Shown: in pieces, positions 63,713-64,000 of the stretch
How positions within the stretch are numbered: position 1 is the first letter of the stretch
Layout: the number at the start of each line of letters is the position of its first letter
Source of the DNA: Craspedostauros australis
Lineage: Eukaryota; Bacillariophyta; Bacillariophyceae; Mastogloiales; Achnanthaceae
Length of the DNA stretch: 64,000 nucleotides
Reading direction: 5' to 3'
NCBI GenBank assembly: GCA_026770025.1
Contig: JAMXDE010000003.1
Span: 1,426,001 to 1,490,000, forward strand
Made by a program: the position numbers and the translations under genes
Notes under the pieces: generated by a model
Told to the model about the DNA's origin: nothing
Database searches by the model: none
The model's input: only the letters and a program-made list of their open reading frames with translations

Positions 63713-64000
63713 ATGGCCAACTACGAGTACGGGAGCGACGATTCGTCGGTGGAACTCCCACCACCACCACCCAGCATCCCTCCGTACGAGGAGCAGCTGA
63801 AGGTGTTCCAGGGAATGGCCGAGTTCGACAACGCCAAAGGCAACAAGGATGATCTCAGCGTCGAGATGGACGTCGACGACAGCGGCAGCGTGGAGGTGAT
63901 GCCCAGCATGGCCGTCAACAACCGCGGAATGGGAGACGACTTCAGCCAGGAGAACGAAGACGGCGATGGCGATGACGAGAACGAGGACGACATGAGCGAC
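63713..64000 (+). CDS. Acidic protein of unknown function, 3' partial
   Basis: The ORF starts at CCATGG (63713) and is still open at the window edge, giving 96 residues. The visible part is acidic (YEYGSDDSSVELPPPPP, then VEMDVDDSGSVEV and a GDGDDENEDD run) and probably a disordered N-terminal region. No domain is seen. The start is preceded by a GA tract and a purine-rich leader. Confidence 0.6.
   Translation, partial: MANYEYGSDDSSVELPPPPPSIPPYEEQLKVFQGMAEFDNAKGNKDDLSVEMDVDDSGSVEVMPSMAVNNRGMGDDFSQENEDGDGDDENEDDMSD

Overview
The window is nuclear DNA from a photosynthetic stramenopile, most likely a diatom; I cannot name the species. The evidence is convergent. Several proteins carry a signal peptide followed by an ASAFAP-like plastid-entry motif (for example AAFSP at the start of the polynucleotide phosphorylase and CHAFS in a lipocalin-like protein). 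There is a diatom-type cyclin, surface proteins with PSxPS-rich stalks, a membrane-anchored LRR protein of the kind expanded in diatoms, and a phosphoglycerate mutase with a mitochondrial-type presequence, which fits the mitochondrial lower glycolysis known in diatoms. Genes are dense, on both strands, with few GT-AG introns of about 100-350 nt.

Layout. 1-7.3 kb: the end of a surface protein with two repeated domains, a type II glycosyltransferase, a plastid lipocalin-like protein and a nodulin-like MFS transporter. 8-13.3 kb: a four-exon OSCA/CSC1-like channel and a broken RMT2-type arginine methyltransferase. 15.4-19.1 kb: a class V aminotransferase ending in a CaaX box, then two identical 206-bp repeats that each carry a tRNA-like sequence. 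20-30 kb: proteins of unknown function, mostly membrane or secreted. 30.4-38 kb: a GT61 glycosyltransferase and an 11-exon LRR protein. 38-45.3 kb: an unknown protein, a cyclin, a PAF-acetylhydrolase-like enzyme and the phosphoglycerate mutase. 45.7-49.9 kb: a whole PIF/Harbinger-type DNA transposon with matching terminal inverted repeats, a 3-bp target duplication and two convergent intact ORFs. 50-64 kb: a peroxiredoxin-like SelU gene with an in-frame UGA that should encode selenocysteine, a RluA pseudouridine synthase, a charged nuclear protein, LST8 of the TOR complex, plastid PNPase, a TM9 nonaspanin and the start of an acidic protein.

The most notable items are the SelU gene (UGA at 50609, UxxC motif, candidate SECIS hairpin in the 3' region), the complete transposon whose right end lies about 150 bp upstream of the SelU start codon, the LRR gene in which every internal exon is one phase-1 repeat unit, and the duplicated tRNA-like repeat with imperfect inverted ends. 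The genes do not form an operon or an obvious pathway cluster. Several pairs are divergent and may share promoters: 39.7-40.6 kb, 43.4-44.1 kb, 52.8-53.4 kb and 55.3-56.2 kb. Exon joins were worked out by hand from frame and splice sites and have not been confirmed by transcripts.
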